Below, in pieces: positions 63,549 through 64,000 of a stretch of 64,000 nt of DNA. The position numbers were made by a program, and so were the translations under genes. The notes beneath the pieces were generated by a model. The model ran no database searches and was not told where the DNA came from. It was given only the letters and a program-made list of their open reading frames with translations. Every line of letters starts with the position of its first letter. The stretch's first letter is position 1. Origin of the DNA: Fervidobacterium changbaicum (GTDB taxonomy: Bacteria; Thermotogota; Thermotogae; Thermotogales; Fervidobacteriaceae); contig NZ_CP026721.1 in the NCBI RefSeq assembly GCF_004117075.1, positions 2,170,001 to 2,234,000 of the forward strand. Direction: 5' to 3'.

Positions 63549-64000
63549 ATGAACAATACAAAACACATAGGAAATTACATCCTTAAAGAAATCAACGGCG
63601 TTTGGGTTGCAAAATCACCATTGCTCGAGCAGTTTCCGGAAATTACACATTATGTAACCACACGTAAAATTTCACCAGAAGCTGAACCTACCGACCTCAC
63701 TGAGCTTAATTTGGCTCTCAGTTGTGAAGATTTTCCGAAATATTTTGAATTCTTTGCAAATAAGGTAAGGATCACTCCAGAAAGGTCCGTTTTTTCACAC
63801 CAGGTTCACAGCAGGAATGTCAAGGTGGTTACAAGTGAGGATATCGGAGAACCTTACTGGAACAGAAAGCTTCGGGAAGTAGATGGACTTATAACAAGCG
63901 AAAAGGGACTTTACCTTGTTACTACCTACGCTGATTGCATGCCTATAATTGCGTACGACCCAACAAGGAAAGTCGTAGGTGTTGCCCACTCAGGTTGGAG
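63549..64000 (+). CDS. YfiH/PgeF-type multicopper-oxidase-like purine nucleoside phosphorylase, cut by window edge
   Basis: From the ATG at 63549 (AAAGGGTGGAATAC upstream) 150 codons run off the right edge. SHQVHSRNV, TTYADCMPIIAYD and GVAHSGW are the conserved family blocks; their His, Cys and His form the zinc site. YfiH (PgeF, laccase-domain) proteins act as purine nucleoside phosphorylase/adenosine deaminase and edit peptidoglycan precursors. The remaining ~100 residues lie outside. No frame disruption in the part seen. Confidence 0.88.
   Translation, partial: MNNTKHIGNYILKEINGVWVAKSPLLEQFPEITHYVTTRKISPEAEPTDLTELNLALSCEDFPKYFEFFANKVRITPERSVFSHQVHSRNVKVVTSEDIGEPYWNRKLREVDGLITSEKGLYLVTTYADCMPIIAYDPTRKVVGVAHSGW

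Overview
The window looks like a chromosome segment of an anaerobic thermophile of the Thermotogota, most likely a Fervidobacterium-type organism. This is inferred from gene content: a complete lysine-fermentation operon, Thermotoga-like housekeeping proteins, strong GGAGG ribosome sites, frequent TTG/GTG starts and moderately AT-rich DNA. No species call is possible from the sequence alone.

Layout. 1-17.9 kb is mostly core: RNase R (cut by the left edge), a membrane carrier, two metabolic or nuclease genes, Maf and RadC, an IS110-family insertion sequence with a structured noncoding end, a sugar aminotransferase, a purine permease, a hydrolase/PAP2 pair, a PAS-SpoIIE phosphatase, and an ArsR-type regulator driving a permease and a small thioredoxin. 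18.1-27.8 kb is a tight six-gene minus-strand operon: SF2 helicase, 71-aa protein, DndD/Rad50-like ATPase, 163-aa protein, Type III Mod, Type III Res. I regard this as the best candidate for an undescribed defence or DNA-maintenance system. 28.0-32.9 kb returns to ordinary genes, including a flavin NADH-oxidase-type gene broken, or programmed to shift, at an A7 run.

33.3-42.5 kb is a Type I restriction-modification island (hsdM, an AlbA/Schlafen-type gene, hsdS, hsdR, a YgjP-type metallopeptidase, and a remnant that resembles a DUF4011 helicase). It lies between two diverged ~300-bp direct repeats carrying a YkvA/DUF1232 gene and its truncated copy. 42.9-46.4 kb is a decayed zone with a 3' half of tRNA-Ala, a collapsed RsiV-like relic, about 1.5 kb without genes and an intact RsiV-like gene. 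46.4-52.5 kb has a GGDEF/HD-GYP sensor, membrane proteins (one TspO-like) and a repeat-containing secreted protein, followed by an intact tRNA-Ala(CGC).

52.8-63.2 kb is an eleven-gene minus-strand lysine-fermentation operon. Lysine 2,3-aminomutase (KamA) makes beta-lysine, KamDE moves the second amino group, Kdd oxidises, Kce cleaves with acetyl-CoA, Kal removes ammonia to give crotonyl-CoA, and a two-subunit CoA transferase recycles acetoacetate. A MutS-like ATPase, a P-loop protein and a MaoC-type hydratase are built into the operon. The right edge cuts a YfiH/PgeF-type gene.
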